This document shows, piece after piece, positions 45,107 through 54,131 of a stretch of DNA of 64,000 nt. A program made the position numbers and the translations under genes. The stretch is from Mycobacterium sp. Aquia_213 (GTDB taxonomy: Bacteria > Actinomycetota > Actinomycetes > Mycobacteriales > Mycobacteriaceae). The notes beneath the pieces were generated by a model. The model was not told where the DNA came from. It searched no databases and saw only the letters and a list, made by a program, of their open reading frames with translations. Location: contig NZ_CP113116.1 of NCBI RefSeq assembly GCF_026625985.1, positions 3,100,001-3,164,000 of the forward strand, written 5' to 3'. Numbering within the stretch: the first letter of the stretch is position 1; the number at the start of each line of letters is the position of its first letter.

Positions 45107-46078
45107 TCAGACCACGAACATGTCTTCTTTAGACCATTGCGGCGCGGCGATCCGGGCGGCCGCAGCGTGCGCCATATAGGTCAGGTGATCCGACCCCTCG
45201 GGGACTTCCCTCGGGATCATGCCGGACACCTTCTGCGTCTTGAACACGGTCCCCGGCGCCAGATCGAAGTGCGGGAATTCCGGCTCGGTGCAGCCCAGGC
45301 ACGGCATGCCGGCGCGGGTCTTCGACGACTGGCGGTTCCACAGGATCCGGTTGCATGGTGAGTGGGTCATCGGGCCGCGGCAACCGAATTCGTAGAATAG
45401 GCAGCCGGTGCGGGTGCCCTCGCCGAACGCCATCGTCGACTGCTTATACTCGAAGAATTGCACTCGGGTGCAACCGGTTTGGGTGAACGTCTTGAAGAAC
45501 GTCTCGGGCCGGTGCAATTCGTCGAGGGTGATGTCGCCCGCCCGACCGGTGGCCAGCGCGACGAGGATCTGGGTAATCCAGTCGGGATGGGCCGGACACC
45601 CGGGAATGTTGATCACGGGCAGGCCCATCTTGGACCGGAAGTCGGGACCCAGAAATCCGCCCTTGTCGCGCTTGTGGAATTGCAAACCCGTCGACGCCGA
45701 TGGATTGGGCTCCATGGCCGGGATGCCGCCGAAACACGCACAGTCACCGATCGCCACTACGATCTGCGCGGCCGCGGCCAGGTCGGTCACCCAGTCCTTC
45801 ATCGCACGATCCGCGAACATGTCCATGCGACCCGTGCCGTTGGGCGCCTCGATGACCGTGCCCTCGAACACGAAGATGTCCAGCGGCCGCTCGCCATTGG
45901 CGCAATCCCAGAAGACCTTCTGCGCATTCTTTCCGAGTTCGAGCCCCAATGACGGATGCCATAAGAGATCCAGTCCGAAATCGACAATCAAGTCGACAAC
46001 ATTTGGCTCCTCGGCATTAAGAAATGACATCGTATTCCCGCTGCATGCGCCGCCTTGAAACCATAAAACGGAAGCCAT
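45107..46078 (-). CDS. hucS: [NiFe]-hydrogenase group 2a small subunit HucS
   Basis: A 323-residue electron-transfer subunit carrying three iron-sulfur clusters. Cys clusters are visible in FQGGACSGNT, GDCACFGG, PGCPAHPDW, YEFGCRGPMTHSPCN and AGMPCLGCTEPEFP. There is no Tat signal peptide, as usual for group 2 enzymes, so the complex faces the cytosol. Electrons go on towards menaquinone. It is 66 bases downstream of hucM. Confidence 0.96.
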   Translation of the reverse strand: MASVLWFQGGACSGNTMSFLNAEEPNVVDLIVDFGLDLLWHPSLGLELGKNAQKVFWDCANGERPLDIFVFEGTVIEAPNGTGRMDMFADRAMKDWVTDLAAAAQIVVAIGDCACFGGIPAMEPNPSASTGLQFHKRDKGGFLGPDFRSKMGLPVINIPGCPAHPDWITQILVALATGRAGDITLDELHRPETFFKTFTQTGCTRVQFFEYKQSTMAFGEGTRTGCLFYEFGCRGPMTHSPCNRILWNRQSSKTRAGMPCLGCTEPEFPHFDLAPGTVFKTQKVSGMIPREVPEGSDHLTYMAHAAAARIAAPQWSKEDMFVV

Positions 46079-46144
46079 ACGAACTCCTCTCGAAATAGCG
46101 GACGAGGGCGCGACCGCATCGGTGAATAGTGGGCTGAATGTCTT

Positions 46145-46702
46145 TTACTGCGGGAGATGCCTGCCGAATGCCCGCGCTACCTGTACTAGGAAGCCCAGGC
46201 CCCGGCTGACGTCTTGGTCCTTGCTGACCCGCCACAGTCCGAACAACCCCTTGGGGCCCCCCGGGTCCGCCGCGGCGGCGGTCTTGCCCTCAACGAGGGC
46301 CTGGCCCACCTCCGCCAGAACATCGACGGCCCGCGGATCGACAAGCGGCGACTGCAGGATCTTGCTCAACGCCGGCGTGGCGGTCACCAGCGACGACGCC
46401 AGTTCCGACAAGCTCGCCGCAAGCGCCCGCAGGTCGACCGACCGCAGCTCGGATGCCACGCCGTCAAAGCTCGGCAGGCGGGCCGCCGACGCTCCTGCGC
46501 GCAGCTCGTCGACGGTCGAGGCCAACGTCTCACTGATCTCGTCACCCCGACGAACAAAGCCGTCGAGGCCGGTCAGCAGGATCGCTAGCAGATCGGCATG
46601 GTCGAGCAAGTTGTTGAGCGACGCGGCGACCGTCGGGTCGTCGAGCCGGTCGCGCAGCTGGTCGAACGGCGACAGAGTAGCGATCTGGCCGTTTGCCGAC
46701 AT
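46145..46702 (-). CDS. hucM: DUF1641 scaffold protein HucM
   Basis: A 185-residue helical protein of the DUF1641 family (GGPKGLFGLWRVSKDQDVSR, GLGFLVQVARAFGR near the C-terminus). In M. smegmatis the protein encoded next to hucS, HucM, is a membrane-associated scaffold that gathers HucSL units and guides menaquinone to them. Same position and family here, so the same role is likely. ATG 46702 has AGGAGG nearby. First gene of the Huc set, divergent from the AraC regulator. Confidence 0.85.
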   Translation of the reverse strand: MSANGQIATLSPFDQLRDRLDDPTVAASLNNLLDHADLLAILLTGLDGFVRRGDEISETLASTVDELRAGASAARLPSFDGVASELRSVDLRALAASLSELASSLVTATPALSKILQSPLVDPRAVDVLAEVGQALVEGKTAAAADPGGPKGLFGLWRVSKDQDVSRGLGFLVQVARAFGRHLPQ

Positions 46703-46844
46703 GGCACCTCCTAGGCGGATCGGGTGGGCTGTGCCCCGATTCCGAAAGGGCCGTAGCGGACTGTGGCCCCGATCACAAACTAGCGGCCGTTCGACGTTCT
46801 GCCTATCGTTATCGCGCAGCAGCTGTCAGGATTGCGAAGAGTTA

Positions 46845-46862
46845 AGCGCGTTGGTGCGCGCT
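46845..46862. promoter_or_regulatory. Inverted repeat between hucM and the AraC gene
   Basis: AGCGCG-TTGGTG-CGCGCT, perfect 6-base arms, lying about 20-35 bases before the best ribosome site of the AraC gene and 145 bases from hucM. It is a possible operator for autoregulation, or a chance GC palindrome. Confidence 0.35.
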
Positions 46863-46958
46863 CAGCCAGCGGGAGACTTGCATGATTGCCACCGATTATT
46901 TAATGGACACTTCACAATTCGATGGCGTGTCGATGGAGTCACAAGCAGGCGATACGCG

Positions 46959-48020
46959 GTGTCACGGCTAACCCGTCTGGGGTATATCGACGTCCGCCGC
47001 ACGGCGAATCCGGTGCGGCGCAAGGTGCGCTCGCGGGGTGTCCCTCCGGCCTTGGCGGACAACGAGATCTTCTACACCGAGAACCCGACCGAAGCCATGC
47101 GATTGATGGCCAAAGCGTTGGCGCCGTTGTCGTTACATGTAGGACCCGACGACGCCGCGGGGTTTGCTGCGACCATGCATGGCGTACGGCTACGCAACGT
47201 CAGCATGCTGTACCTCGACGTGCATGTCGCGGCGACGGTCGACATTCCCGCACTCGGCCAGTACTTCGGGGTGCACATGCCTATGAACGGACGTGCGTTG
47301 GTAGATCACCGCGGCCGTAGCTTCGAAGCCAACACAATCCGCGCGTTAGTGACCAGCCCCGGCGAGGCGCTGCGGATCCAGTTCGACCACGACTCCCCGC
47401 AGTTGCTGATCCGGGTAGAGCAGCGCGCCATGGCCGCCCACCTCACCCGGTTGCTGGGCCGAAGCCTGACCAAGCCGTTGGAGTTCGAACCCGATTTCGA
47501 CCTCGCCAGCGAGGCCGCGATGCGTTGGCACACCGCGGTTCAGCTCATCCACAGCGAGGTGTTCCACCCCGGATCGCTGATCCAGCGGGGCCAGGGCATC
47601 GGTGCGATCGAGGAATTGGTGATGAGCACCCTGTTGCAGCTGCAGCCGTCCAACTATCACGAAGAGTTTCTCCAGCCAGCTCAGCCAGATCCACGACGCG
47701 TCGTCGTTCATGACGCCATGAACTTCATCGACGACCATCTCGCTGAGCGCATCACGATGGACGAAGTCGCCAAGGCGGTCCATATGAGTGTCCGTTCCAT
47801 CCAGCAGGGCTTCCGCGAGGAACTGAACATGACGCCGATGACCTACCTTCGCGAGCGCCGGCTGGAGCGGGTCCACGAGGAGCTCATGGACGCGATGCCC
47901 TCCGACGGGATTACCGTCACCGCCGTCGCCGAGCGATGGGGCTTCAACCACCTCGGAAGTTTTGCCGTGGAGTACCGCAAGCGGTGGGGCGAGGCGCCGT
48001 CAGATACCTTGCGGCGCTAA
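46959..48020 (+). CDS. AraC-family transcriptional regulator, N-terminus possibly frameshifted
   Basis: About 353 residues: an N-terminal cupin-like ligand domain (FYTENPTEAMRLMAKAL ... FGVHMPMNGRALVD) and a C-terminal AraC double helix-turn-helix (RITMDEVAKAVHMSVRSIQ; AVAERWGFNHLGSFAVEYR). It diverges from hucM and is a candidate regulator of the hydrogenase. GTG 46959 is an in-frame start without a ribosome site. ATG 46882 has GGGAG at the right distance but is one frame off and stops at 46971, so a one-base frameshift near 46940-46960 is possible. Confidence 0.8.
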   Translation: MSRLTRLGYIDVRRTANPVRRKVRSRGVPPALADNEIFYTENPTEAMRLMAKALAPLSLHVGPDDAAGFAATMHGVRLRNVSMLYLDVHVAATVDIPALGQYFGVHMPMNGRALVDHRGRSFEANTIRALVTSPGEALRIQFDHDSPQLLIRVEQRAMAAHLTRLLGRSLTKPLEFEPDFDLASEAAMRWHTAVQLIHSEVFHPGSLIQRGQGIGAIEELVMSTLLQLQPSNYHEEFLQPAQPDPRRVVVHDAMNFIDDHLAERITMDEVAKAVHMSVRSIQQGFREELNMTPMTYLRERRLERVHEELMDAMPSDGITVTAVAERWGFNHLGSFAVEYRKRWGEAPSDTLRR

Positions 48021-48038
48021 TCCCGCGGCCGGTGGCCG

Positions 48039-48941
48039 CTACGACGCGCGAGGCACTGCGCTGACCTGCCGCCAGCCGAGTTCGGGACGGGAGGTCAGGT
48101 GGTGGATGAGCAACTCGGTGGCCATCGGCGGCGTGGCCTGGCTGACGACATGCCAGGGCCGCTTGATCGGAGTGCCCGGGACGGGTAGTTCCACCAGCGT
48201 GCCCGAGTCGAGCTCGCGCTGCACCGCCTGCCTCGACACCAGCGTGACGCCCAGCCCCGCAACGGCCGCCGACACCACCGCGCCGTGCGAGCCGAGCACC
48301 AGCTGTGGCGGCGCAACATCGAGTTCCTCGAGCAGCGTCATCAGCGTCGAGCGGGTGCCGGACCCGTGCTCACGCAAGAGCCAGGTGGCCGTCACCGGCG
48401 CGAAGCCGTCGGCCAGTTCCGGGCGCCCGACGACGATCAGCGTGTTCGGGCTGATCGCGCGGACCCGGACCTTCTTGCGCAAGTCTTCCGGCGGCCGACC
48501 CGCGAACACCAGATCGACTTCGTGGCGCGACAGCATCGGCCACAGAGCGCTGCGCGCGGCCACCTCGACGTGCAGGACCACCCCCGGATGTTGCTCGCGA
48601 AACGACGCCAGCGCCGCCGGGATCAGCAACTCCCCCGCCGACGTCACCGCGGCCAGCCGGATCGAACCGTTTTCCGGATCTGCCTCGCCGCGCGCGGCCA
48701 GAATCGCCTCGTCGTGCAAGCCCAGAATGCGGCGCGCGTACTCCACATAGCGCAGACCGGCCGGCGTCAATCGCACTCCCCGGCCGTGCCGATCGACCAG
48801 GGTGATTCCGATGTCGCTGCTTAAGGCTCGCAACGCCGAGGAGATCGACGACTCGGTGACGACCAGACGTTCGGCGGCGCCGCGCACCGAGCCGGTGTCA
48901 GCCACCTCGACCAGCGCCCGCAGCCGCGCATTTGTTGTCAT
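48039..48941 (-). CDS. cbbR: LysR-type regulator CbbR
   Basis: A 300-residue LysR regulator: N-terminal winged helix (about residues 1-62, SVRGAAERLVVTESSISSALR) and a C-terminal effector domain. Its place directly after cbbX, with ATG overlapping the cbbX stop (ATGA), marks it as the Calvin-operon regulator. Unlike the proteobacterial layout it is not divergent from cbbL but is the last gene of the operon. It should bind upstream of cbbL and fba. Confidence 0.85.
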   Translation of the reverse strand: MTTNARLRALVEVADTGSVRGAAERLVVTESSISSALRALSSDIGITLVDRHGRGVRLTPAGLRYVEYARRILGLHDEAILAARGEADPENGSIRLAAVTSAGELLIPAALASFREQHPGVVLHVEVAARSALWPMLSRHEVDLVFAGRPPEDLRKKVRVRAISPNTLIVVGRPELADGFAPVTATWLLREHGSGTRSTLMTLLEELDVAPPQLVLGSHGAVVSAAVAGLGVTLVSRQAVQRELDSGTLVELPVPGTPIKRPWHVVSQATPPMATELLIHHLTSRPELGWRQVSAVPRAS

Positions 48942-49882
48942 GCCGTCTCCCGTGTCTCGAACACCCGGCTGGCCAACAGATCTACCGCTTCGATCGTGGT
49001 CAGCTTCGCCAGGCCGACCGGTGTGTCGGCCTCGGCAAGTAGCCGGCGCGCATGCCGGAGCCGGGCCCGCTCCAGCGCGTTGCGCACGCTGCGCGCGTTG
49101 GCGAACCACGGCTGGTCGCGGCGAAGGTGGAGGTAGTTACGCAGCACGCCTCGGGCCTCGTCGGAGAATCGGTAGCCCAAGCCGGCGATCATCAGGCCCG
49201 CGATGTCCTCGAGCTCGCCGACCGTGTAGTCCGGGAACGTGACGTGGTGGGCGATACGGCTCTGCATTCCGGGGTTGGCCGAGAAGAATTGGTCCATTTT
49301 GTCGGAGTAGCCGGCCAGGATCACCACCAGGTCGTCCCGGTTGTTCTCCATCACCTGCAGCAGGATCTCGATGGCTTCGCCGCCGTAGTCGCGCTCGTTT
49401 TCGACCTTGTAGAGGTAGTAGGCCTCGTCGATAAACAACACGCCGCCCATCGCGCGTTTGATGACGTCCTTGGTCTTGGGCGCGGTGTGCCCGACGTACT
49501 CTCCGACCAGGTCGTCGCGGGTGACGCTGACCAGATGACCGCGGCGCAGGTAGCCAAGCCGGTGCAGCAGGTTGGCCATCCGCATTGCCACCGTGGTCTT
49601 GCCGGTGCCGGGGTTGCCGGTGAAGCACATGTGCAGAGTCGGTTGCGCTGCCTGCACGCCGAAACGTTCCCGCGCGCGGTCGACCAGCAGCAGCGCCGCG
49701 ATCTCGGCGATGCGGGTCTTCACCGGCTCCAGGCCGACCAACTCGCGGTCCAACCCCGACAGCACCTCGTCGACACCCGAGGTGGCCCGGGCCGCCGCCA
49801 GGTCGACGACGGCATCCGGGTCCAGGGTCTCCGGCTCCGGTTCCGGCTCGGAGAGGGCCGGCCGGTAGCCGAAAGCCGTCAT
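48938..49882 (-). CDS. cbbX: Red-type Rubisco activase CbbX
   Basis: A 314-residue AAA+ ATPase that removes inhibitory sugar phosphates from red-type Rubisco by pulling the large-subunit C-terminus. Walker A is at 89-97 (GNPGTGKTT), the pore loop is in EYVGHTAPKT, and Walker B is GGVLFIDEA at 147-155. It overlaps both cbbS and cbbR by four bases. Its presence confirms that the Rubisco is of the red lineage. Confidence 0.95.
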   Translation of the reverse strand: MTAFGYRPALSEPEPEPETLDPDAVVDLAAARATSGVDEVLSGLDRELVGLEPVKTRIAEIAALLLVDRARERFGVQAAQPTLHMCFTGNPGTGKTTVAMRMANLLHRLGYLRRGHLVSVTRDDLVGEYVGHTAPKTKDVIKRAMGGVLFIDEAYYLYKVENERDYGGEAIEILLQVMENNRDDLVVILAGYSDKMDQFFSANPGMQSRIAHHVTFPDYTVGELEDIAGLMIAGLGYRFSDEARGVLRNYLHLRRDQPWFANARSVRNALERARLRHARRLLAEADTPVGLAKLTTIEAVDLLASRVFETRETA

Positions 49883-50304
49883 GACGACTCGTACCTCTGT
49901 CCGCTTGGCCGCTCGGTGGCATAGGCGTACGTGGTATATCCGATTTGGCGGTCGGCCCGTTCGGCACGGTCCAGCCGGAAGCCGGGCTCCTCGACGGGCC
50001 GGTTGACGATGAACGACAGCGCCGTCGTCTGCCGGCCCAAGCTCGCGTCATACGCGTTCAGGCGGATGTAGCTGTTCGGGTTTGCCGCCCGGCAGGCGTT
50101 GACCTCGAGCAGCACGCCGGCCGCGTCCTTGAGGTCGAACATCGGGAGCCCCCACATCTCCCAATAGATGTTGCGCGGATGCGGGTCGTCGGTGAATTCC
50201 ACCGACAGCGGCCACTCGTGGTCGAGTGCGTAGCTGATCTGGGCGGTGATCTCCTCGTCAGTGAACTCGGGCAGATACGAGAAGGTGCCCTGGGTGATTC
50301 GCAT
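49879..50304 (-). CDS. cbbS: Rubisco small subunit (red type)
   Basis: A 141-residue small subunit with the red-type start MRITQGTFSYLPEFTDEEI, the central NIYWEMWGLPMFDL and a C-terminal extension that forms the beta-hairpin typical of red-type enzymes. It follows cbbL after 22 bases with GGAG just before the ATG. Confidence 0.96.
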   Translation of the reverse strand: MRITQGTFSYLPEFTDEEITAQISYALDHEWPLSVEFTDDPHPRNIYWEMWGLPMFDLKDAAGVLLEVNACRAANPNSYIRLNAYDASLGRQTTALSFIVNRPVEEPGFRLDRAERADRQIGYTTYAYATERPSGQRYESS

Positions 50305-50326
50305 GATTGGCTCCTTTTTGGCTGGC

Positions 50327-51757
50327 TTAGGCCCGAGTCGGCACCGCGACGACGTCGGGGGTGTCGGTGGATTCGTAGTTGAAGGTGATGTCGCCCCAGG
50401 TGGCCAGTGCGGTGTCCAGCGCCCGGCTGCGTGAGGCGGCCTTCTTGAGGATTTCCGGCCCCTCCTTGTAGTAGTCGCGGCCCTCGTTGCGGGCCTTGAT
50501 CATGGCCTCCAAGGCGACCCGGTTGGCCTCGGCGCCGGCAGCGATTCCCATCGGATGACCGATCGTGCCTCCGCCGAACTGCAGAATCACATCCTCACCT
50601 AGATAGTGGATGAGCTGGTGCATCTGGCCAGCGTGGATGCCGCCGGAAGCAACCGGCATGACGCCGGGCATGGACGCCCACTCCTGGTCGAAGTACAGGC
50701 CCTTGACCGGGTCGGCTTCGACGCTGTCGAGGCGCAGCGTGTCGTAGAACCCGGCGGTGGTGTTGGGGTCGCCCTCGAGTTTGCCGACCACCGTTCCGGC
50801 GTGGATATGGTCGACGCCAGCCAGCCTCATCCACTTCGAGATGACACGGAAGCTGACGCCGTGCGACTTCTGCCGGGTGTAGGTGCCGTGCCCGGCCCGG
50901 TGCAGGTGCAAGATGACGCTATTGTCGCGGGCCCACTTGGCCATGGACTGGATCGCGGTGTAGCCGATCGTCAGATCGATCATCACAACCACCGACCCGA
51001 GCTCGGCCGCGAAGTTCGCCCGCTCGTACATCTCCTCCATCGTTCCGGCAGTGACGTTGAGGTAGTGGCCCTTGATCTCCCCGGTCGCCGCCTGCGCCCG
51101 GTTGACGGCCTCCATACAGAAGAGGAAGCGGTCTCGCCACCGCATGAATGGCTGGGAGTTGATGTTCTCGTCGTCCTTGGTGAAGTCCAGCCCGCCACGC
51201 AGTGCCTCATAGACGACGCGGCCGTAATTGCGCGCCGAGAGCCCCAGCTTGGGCTTGGTGGTGGCGCCCAGCAGCGGCCGACCGAACTTGCCGAGGTGTT
51301 CGCGTTCCATCACGATGCCGTGTGCGGGGCCCTGGAAGGTTTTGACGTAGTGGACGGGTATCCGCATGTCTTCCAGACGCAGCGCCTTGAGCGGTTTGAA
51401 CCCAAACACGTTGCCGATGATCGAACTGGTCAGGTTGGCAATTGAGCCCTCTTCGAACAGGTCGAGGTCGTAGGCGATCCACGCGATCCACTGTCCGGGG
51501 GCGTTCGGCACCGCCTCGACCCGATAGCACTTGGCCTGGTAGTGCTCGAACGTAGTGAGCCGGTCTGTCCAGACCACCGTCCACGTCGCGGTGCTCGATT
51601 CACCGGCAACGGCGGCGCCGGCCTCCTCGGGAGGAACCCCCGCCTGCGGGGTGATCCGGAAGGCGCACAGGACGTCGGTGTCCTTCGGCAGGTAATCCGG
51701 CTGCCAGTAGCCCATCTCTGCGTACGGGATTACTCCCGCATTCCATCTATCTGTCAT
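50327..51757 (-). CDS. cbbL: Rubisco large subunit (red-type form I)
   Basis: A 476-residue catalytic subunit that carboxylates ribulose bisphosphate. The first active-site segment is TTKPKLGLS; Lys194 in GLDFTKDDENIN is the lysine that becomes carbamylated; later come HLHRAGHGTYTR and the loop-6 region GTVVGKLEGD. The sequence is of the red type found in actinobacteria (form IC/IE). ATG 51757 is chosen; ATG 51766 is in frame and also possible. Neither has a clear ribosome site, so it may be leaderless. Confidence 0.96.
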   Translation of the reverse strand: MTDRWNAGVIPYAEMGYWQPDYLPKDTDVLCAFRITPQAGVPPEEAGAAVAGESSTATWTVVWTDRLTTFEHYQAKCYRVEAVPNAPGQWIAWIAYDLDLFEEGSIANLTSSIIGNVFGFKPLKALRLEDMRIPVHYVKTFQGPAHGIVMEREHLGKFGRPLLGATTKPKLGLSARNYGRVVYEALRGGLDFTKDDENINSQPFMRWRDRFLFCMEAVNRAQAATGEIKGHYLNVTAGTMEEMYERANFAAELGSVVVMIDLTIGYTAIQSMAKWARDNSVILHLHRAGHGTYTRQKSHGVSFRVISKWMRLAGVDHIHAGTVVGKLEGDPNTTAGFYDTLRLDSVEADPVKGLYFDQEWASMPGVMPVASGGIHAGQMHQLIHYLGEDVILQFGGGTIGHPMGIAAGAEANRVALEAMIKARNEGRDYYKEGPEILKKAASRSRALDTALATWGDITFNYESTDTPDVVAVPTRA

Positions 51758-51789
51758 GGCTCGCATGGTGTCAACGAAATGATCAATCT

Positions 51790-51806
51790 GTCTATCAAGA
51801 ATAGAC
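51790..51806. promoter_or_regulatory. Candidate CbbR operator between cbbL and fba
   Basis: Perfect inverted repeat GTCTAT-CAAGA-ATAGAC, about 30 bases upstream of cbbL and 122 bases upstream of fba, in an AT-rich stretch. LysR regulators bind short interrupted palindromes of this size upstream of targets. Confidence 0.5.
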
Positions 51807-51894
51807 CACTAATACTTAGGTAAATAGTTAGGTCTCAGGTTACCCCCATCCTTTCCACCATTCGGGTGACGCCGCACTATCGGCGCTGCTCTTA

Positions 51895-51910
51895 CGGTGT
51901 GCGCACACCG
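51895..51910. promoter_or_regulatory. Perfect 16-base palindrome in the fba leader
   Basis: CGGTGTGCGCACACCG, 18 bases upstream of the fba ATG. It could be a second operator or could form a hairpin near the ribosome site. No recognised regulator has this consensus that I know. Confidence 0.5.
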
Positions 51911-51927
51911 AGAGACAGGACGCATCG

Positions 51928-52926
51928 ATGAGCAAGTGCAGGAAGATCGCCCAGGCCATGACCGCGCCCGGCAAGGGCATCCTCGCCGCCGATGAGAGCA
52001 TCGCGACGATGTCCGCCCGTCTCGAGCAGGCGGGCGTCACCGCGACCGCGGACAGTCGGCGCAGCTACCGCGAAATTCTGGCCAGCACGCCCGGCCTCGC
52101 CAACGGGGTCTCCGGGATCATCTTCTGCGAGGAGACCCTGGGTCAGGTGTTCAGCGATGGTCGGTCGTTTCCGCAGGGGGTCCGCGAACTGGGCATGCTG
52201 CCCGGCATCAAAGTCGACACCGGCGCAAAGCCCTGCCCGGGTCTGCCGGGCGAGACGGTGACCGAGGGGCTGGACGGGCTCCCCGCCCGACTGGCCCGCT
52301 TTGCGGACATGGGCGCGGCGTTCGCCAAGTGGCGGGCGGTGTTCACCATCACCGAAACCACCCCCAGCTGGGGGGCCATTGCGTGCAACGCCAATGCGCT
52401 CGCCCGCTACGCGGCGGGCTGCCAGGAAGCGGGCATCGTGCCGATCGTCGAACCCGAGGTGCTGATGACCGGCGACCACAGCATCGCCCGTTGCGCCGAA
52501 GTGACCGCTGAGGTGCACGCCGCCGTGCGCCAGCAGCTGGGCCTGTTACGCGTTGACCTGGCCGGCATCGTGCTCAAACCCAACATGGTGATCGAAGGCG
52601 AAGATCACCCCGCGCAGGCCACGGCGGAAGAAGTCGCCGCGGCCACGGTTTCGGTGCTGCGTGCATGGCCGGCCGAACTCGCCGGTGTCGCGTTTCTGTC
52701 CGGAGGGCAGTCGCCGACGCGTGCTACCAGCAACCTGACGGCGCTGCAGGCGCACCGCACACCCTGGCCGTTGACCTTCTCCTTCGGTAGGGCCTTGGTG
52801 TCACCGGCACTCGCGGCGTGGCGCGGTGATGAGACGCGGATCGGCGCGGCACAGGAGGCGCTGTCCGGCCACGTGTCGGCCAACACCTCCGCCGTGCGCC
52901 TGCGAAACGCGCTTCAGCCTGCCTGA
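51928..52926 (+). CDS. fba: Fructose-bisphosphate aldolase class I
   Basis: A 332-residue class I (Schiff-base) aldolase: MTAPGKGILAADESIATM at the start, EPEVLMTGDHS, GIVLKPNMVI (the Schiff-base lysine) and FLSGGQSP. Mycobacteria normally use the class II zinc enzyme for glycolysis, so a class I copy divergent from cbbL points to a dedicated Calvin-cycle role (fructose and sedoheptulose bisphosphates). AGGA lies 9 bases before ATG 51928. Its end overlaps the convergent kinase gene by 13 bases. Confidence 0.93.
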   Translation: MSKCRKIAQAMTAPGKGILAADESIATMSARLEQAGVTATADSRRSYREILASTPGLANGVSGIIFCEETLGQVFSDGRSFPQGVRELGMLPGIKVDTGAKPCPGLPGETVTEGLDGLPARLARFADMGAAFAKWRAVFTITETTPSWGAIACNANALARYAAGCQEAGIVPIVEPEVLMTGDHSIARCAEVTAEVHAAVRQQLGLLRVDLAGIVLKPNMVIEGEDHPAQATAEEVAAATVSVLRAWPAELAGVAFLSGGQSPTRATSNLTALQAHRTPWPLTFSFGRALVSPALAAWRGDETRIGAAQEALSGHVSANTSAVRLRNALQPA

Positions 52927-54131
52927 TTTGGGATACCCGCGCCGCCCAGCGGGACGGTCACCGTGACAGTGGTACCCGATCCGGGCGTCGAGCGCACGGC
53001 CAACCGGCCGCCCACCAATTCGGAACGTTCTTTCATCGACAGCATGCCGTAGCTGGTGGGCGCCCCGGCAGACAACGGATCGAATCCGTCGATGCCGATC
53101 CCGTCGTCCGCAACCTCCAATCGGGCAACGCCCGCGTCGACGCCGAAGCGCACGGTGGCCGTCATCGCGCGGGAATGCTTCACGACGTTCTGCAGGCATT
53201 CCTGCGCGATGCGGTACAGGGCCACCTCGACGTGCTCGGGCAGCCGCTCGTCGGCCAACTCCAGGTCGAGGTCTACCTCCGGGATGCTCGATACCAGGCT
53301 GGCCAGCCCGCCGGCCAGACCGAGGTCGTCCAGCACGGGCGGTCGGAGTCCGCCGATCGCCGAACGAGCTTCCGCCAGCGTGAGATCGACGAGGTCACGG
53401 GCCTTTTCGAGCTGTGTGGTGGCCTCGGCGTTGTCGTCGGTCTCGACCGCGTGGGCGGCCGCATCGAGCCGGTAGCTCAGGCTCACCAGCCGTTGAGAGA
53501 TCCCGTCGTGAATATCGCCGGCCAACCGCCTGCGCTCGGATTCCTGCGCGGCGATCACCTGTTCGGCGAAGCTGCCGTGCACCCGTTCCCGCGCGGCCAA
53601 CTGCCGGTGCACCCGCGCTTGGTCGAGCGCGCCGGCTGTCAACCGCCCGATCGCCAGCAACAGCTGGATGTCGCGGTCGGTGAACTCCCGGCGGGCCACA
53701 GTGTGCACATTGAGGACGCCGACGAGCCGGCCCAACCCCGTCTCCATCGGCACCGATGCCATAGAGGTGAAGTCCGAGCCGCGCAATGCCGCAATTGGGA
53801 CATAGCGAGGGTCTTCGTCTTTCCCGCTGGTGATGACGACGGGTTCACGGTGTTGGGCCACCCAACCGGAGACTCCTTCGCCGAGCCGCAGCTGCACCTG
53901 GCCGATGTATTCGTCGAATGGTGGTGTCGCGCCGGCCAAAGTCAGCGATCCGCCGGAATCGTCAAGGACGTGCACGAAGCACACGTCGGACGCTGTGGCC
54001 GCGGTGATGAGTCGAGCGACCGCCGCCGCCACCGGCTCTATCGCTGGGCCGCTGCCGGTGGCGGCCACGATGTCGAGGAGCAGCGCAACCTCGCGGTCGG
54101 CATCCACCAGGCCCCGCACCGATCCCGTCAT
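52914..54131 (-). CDS. Soluble GAF-domain sensor histidine kinase
   Basis: A 405-residue cytosolic kinase related to DevS/DosS. One GAF domain (about 20-170) is followed by a HisKA_3 domain with His208 in LAGDIHDGISQRLV and an ATPase domain (YRIAQECLQNVVKHS; VADDGIGIDGF). There is no membrane span, so it senses an internal signal such as redox state, O2 or ligand. Its ATG overlaps the response regulator stop (ATGA). Confidence 0.9.
   Translation of the reverse strand: MTGSVRGLVDADREVALLLDIVAATGSGPAIEPVAAAVARLITAATASDVCFVHVLDDSGGSLTLAGATPPFDEYIGQVQLRLGEGVSGWVAQHREPVVITSGKDEDPRYVPIAALRGSDFTSMASVPMETGLGRLVGVLNVHTVARREFTDRDIQLLLAIGRLTAGALDQARVHRQLAARERVHGSFAEQVIAAQESERRRLAGDIHDGISQRLVSLSYRLDAAAHAVETDDNAEATTQLEKARDLVDLTLAEARSAIGGLRPPVLDDLGLAGGLASLVSSIPEVDLDLELADERLPEHVEVALYRIAQECLQNVVKHSRAMTATVRFGVDAGVARLEVADDGIGIDGFDPLSAGAPTSYGMLSMKERSELVGGRLAVRSTPGSGTTVTVTVPLGGAGIPNQAG

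Noticed and set aside
46122..46958. Upstream extension of the AraC reading frame
   Set aside because: Runs antisense through hucM and has low-complexity sequence; the regulator starts at or near 46882-46959.
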